Assembly: GCA_023053545.1 (NCBI GenBank)
Contig: JAKZAN010000077.1
Coordinates: 88,925 to 152,924, forward strand
Length of the DNA: 64,000 nt
Direction of reading: 5' to 3'
Source: Lepidurus packardi
Taxonomy: Eukaryota; Arthropoda; Branchiopoda; Notostraca; Triopsidae
Shown here one piece after another: positions 62,941 to 64,000 of this stretch. The stretch's first letter is position 1. Every line of letters starts with the position of its first letter. Below the pieces are notes generated by a model, which was given only the letters and a program-made list of their open reading frames with translations, was not told the DNA's origin and ran no database searches. The position numbers and the translations under genes are program-made.

Positions 62941-64000
62941 AATTAATTCAGTCCGTAAGGATTTAATTCAGTCCGTAAGGTATTAATTCAGTCCGTAAGG
63001 AATTGATTCAGTCCGTAAGGAATTAATTCAGTCCGTATGAAATTAATTCAGTCCGTAAGGAATTCATTCAGTCCGTAAGGAATTAATTCAGTCCGTAAGG
63101 AATTAATTCAGTCCGTAAGGAATTAATTCAGTCCGTAAGGAATTAATTCAGTCCGTAAGGATTTTATTCATTCCGTAAGGTATTAATTCAGTCCCTAAGG
63201 AATTAATTCAGTCCGTAAGGAATTAATTCAGTCCGTAAGGAATTAATTCAGTCCGTAAGGAATTAATTCTGTCCGTGAGGATGTAATTCAGTCCGTAAGG
63301 TATTAATTCATTCCGTAAGGAATTAATTCAGTCCGTAAGGAATTAATTCAGTCCGTAAGGAATTAATTCAGTCCGTAAGAAATTAATTCAGTCCGTAAGG
63401 AATTCATTCAATCCGTAAGGAATTCATTCAGTCCGTAAGGAATTAATTCAGTAAGAAAGGAATTCAATCAATCCTAAAGAATTAATTCAGTCCGTTAGGA
63501 AATATTTCAGTCCGTAAGGAATTAATTCAGTCCGTAAGGAATTAATTCAGTCCGAAAGGAATAAGTTCAGTACGTAAGGAATTAATTCAGTCCGTAATGA
63601 ATTAATTCAGTCCGTAATGAATTAATTCAGTCCTTAAGGAATTAATTCAGTCCGTAAGAAATTAATTCAGTCAGTAAGGAATTCATTCAGTCCGTAAGGA
63701 ATTCATTCAGTCCGTAAGGAATTATTCAGTGAGAAAGGAATTCAATCAATCTTAAAGAATTAATTCAGTCCGTAAGGAACTAATTCAGTCCGTAAGGAAT
63801 TAATTCAGTCCGTAAGGAATTAATTAAGTCCGTAAGGAATTAATTAAGTCCGTAAGGAATTAATTCAGTCCGTAAGGATTTAATTCATTCCGTAAGGTAT
63901 TAATTCAGTCCGCAAGGAATTAATTCAGTCCGTAAGGAATTAATTCAGTCCGTAAGGAATTAATTCAGTCCGTAAGGAATTAATTCTTTCCGTGAGGATG

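Larger units (their letters stand above)
44498..63769 (+). repeat. Divergent 58- to 59-bp triads of family B (15 sites)
   Basis: The most diverged monomer in the window reads AAGAAAGGAATTCAATCAAT or GAGAAAGGAATTCAATCAAT. It is followed by a 19-bp monomer starting CCTAAAGAATT or CTTAAAGAATT. The GAG form is usually preceded by a 19-bp monomer (GGAATTATTCAGT). The divergent 20-mer starts at 44498, 44816, 47347, 47545, 48624, 48942, 49221, 56754, 56952, 58031, 58349, 58628, 61994, 63453 and 63731. The 1-bp deletions make these sites break the 20-bp phase, unlike the rest of the array. The sites at 49221 and 58628 have CAGC before GAG. Confidence 0.88.
1..64000 (+). repeat. 20-bp satellite array filling the window
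   Basis: The consensus monomer CCGTAAGGAATTAATTCAGT recurs head to tail from the first to the last base, about 3,200 times, never in bulk inversion. Monomer positions 8-17 form the perfect palindrome GAATTAATTC. Positions 1-8 (TCC from the junction, GTAA, GGA) form a short imperfect hairpin, and there is one CpG per monomer. Variants are mostly one to four substitutions, and they recur in fixed order, which creates higher-order repeats. There is no coding capacity: in a perfect array stops fall twice per 60 bp in every frame, leaving at most about 15 codons on + and 14 on -. No interruption by unique sequence or a transposon was seen. The satellite is not one I recognise by name. Eukaryotic heterochromatin is inferred from array size and HOR structure. 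Confidence 0.98.
43771..64000 (+). repeat. HOR family B
   Basis: The same 20-bp monomer continues but with a different set of ordered variants. These are GGAATTCATT (creating GAATTC sites), CTGTCCGTGAGGATG (about thirty times), GGATTTTATTCATT, CCGTATAGAATT, CCGTATGAAATTAACTCAG, GGAATAAGTT, a two-monomer module with CCTTACGG, and a 58-bp divergent triad. None of these combinations is regular in family A, where GGAATTCATT appears only sporadically (near 14.05, 30.6, 33.5, 33.96, 36.8 and 37.9 kb). Family B continues past the right edge of the window. Confidence 0.88.

Noticed and set aside
1-64000. CRISPR array
   Set aside because: Short direct repeats occur, but the units are contiguous with no unique spacers, no leader and no cas genes.
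1-64000. Short open reading frames starting at ATG in CCGTAATGAATT, CCGTATGAAATT or AGTATGTAAGG variants
   Set aside because: Stops in TAAGG, TTAATT and (reverse) TGAATT rotate through all frames; the perfect array allows at most about 15 codons and variants do not visibly open long frames.
1-64000. Telomeric repeat
   Set aside because: The 20-bp unit does not resemble TTAGGG, TTAGG, TTTAGGG or other known telomere repeats and has many ordered variants.
1-64000. CENP-B box
   Set aside because: No 17-bp motif of the CENP-B type is visible in the consensus or its variants; a centromeric role cannot be argued on that ground.
1-64000. Transposon or retroelement insertion
   Set aside because: Read through the window for any stretch not decomposable into the monomer and found none; even the most divergent triads keep GGAATT and AATTCAGT segments.
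1-64000. Assembly or simulation artefact
   Set aside because: Not excluded for individual duplications, but layered private mutations, mosaics and two distinct HOR families are typical of a real satellite. Read support is needed for each exact tandem pair.
1-64000. Replication origin iterons or a plasmid-type repeat
   Set aside because: Iteron arrays have a few copies next to a rep gene; here thousands of copies occur without any gene.
1-64000. Homeodomain-site enhancer or promoter cluster
   Set aside because: ATTA cores come with the monomer itself and no promoter, TATA context or gene is present, so no regulatory feature was annotated.

Overview
The whole 64,000-base window is one uninterrupted satellite DNA array. 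Its unit is a 20-bp monomer, consensus CCGTAAGGAATTAATTCAGT (35% GC), always in the same orientation, about 3,200 copies in all. I see no gene, RNA gene, transposon, CRISPR array or unique spacer, and the array runs off both ends. Because 20 is not a multiple of 3, stops rotate through all frames: in a perfect array each frame on each strand meets two stops per 60 bp and no open stretch exceeds about 15 codons. A homogeneous array of this size with nested higher-order repeats (HORs) points to eukaryotic heterochromatin (centromeric, pericentromeric, subtelomeric, sex- or B-chromosome). The sequence does not let me name the species.

Layout. Bases 1 to about 43,770 are HOR family A. Its marks are a variant ending AATAAAATCC followed by CCGTACGG, a GGAATAACTT variant, CCGTAATGGATT, CCGTATGAAATT, and a truncated 12-bp unit reading TTAATTAAGG. 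Family A is a patchwork of segmental duplications: offset 1,728 at the left edge, 4,112 (3.2-10.7 kb), 1,364 in direct tandem (11.05-13.78 kb), a 252-bp HOR block (about 15.5-19.7 kb), offset 532 (20.8-21.6 kb), 872 (25.6-27.1 kb), 1,516 in direct tandem (26.9-29.95 kb), 2,860 (29.9-33.9 kb), 752 (36.1-37.3 kb), and a 1,804-bp HOR present 2.5 times (38.16-42.67 kb). Bases about 43,771 to 64,000 are HOR family B. Its marks are GGAATTCATT, CTGTCCGTGAGGATG, GGATTTTATTCATT, a two-monomer module in which CCGTAAGG is replaced by its exact reverse complement CCTTACGG, and a divergent 58-bp triad. Within B a segment of about 3.9 kb (45.42-49.29 kb) recurs at 54.89-58.69 kb.

How it works as a unit. 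Almost all variation is substitution or whole-monomer gain and loss. In family A every distance I measured between successive truncated units equals 20n+12, with one exception explained by a 1-bp A-run insertion at about 2,076-2,080. This register, together with private mutations shared by neighbouring copies, fits growth by unequal exchange or segmental amplification rather than slippage. Each monomer has two dyads: the perfect palindrome GAATTAATTC, and an imperfect hairpin around a GTAA loop (TCC-GTAA-GGA). The loop hairpin gives a candidate mechanism for the CCTTACGG modules, a 4-base loop inversion. All counts and alignments were made by eye; boundaries are good to roughly 20 bp unless stated.
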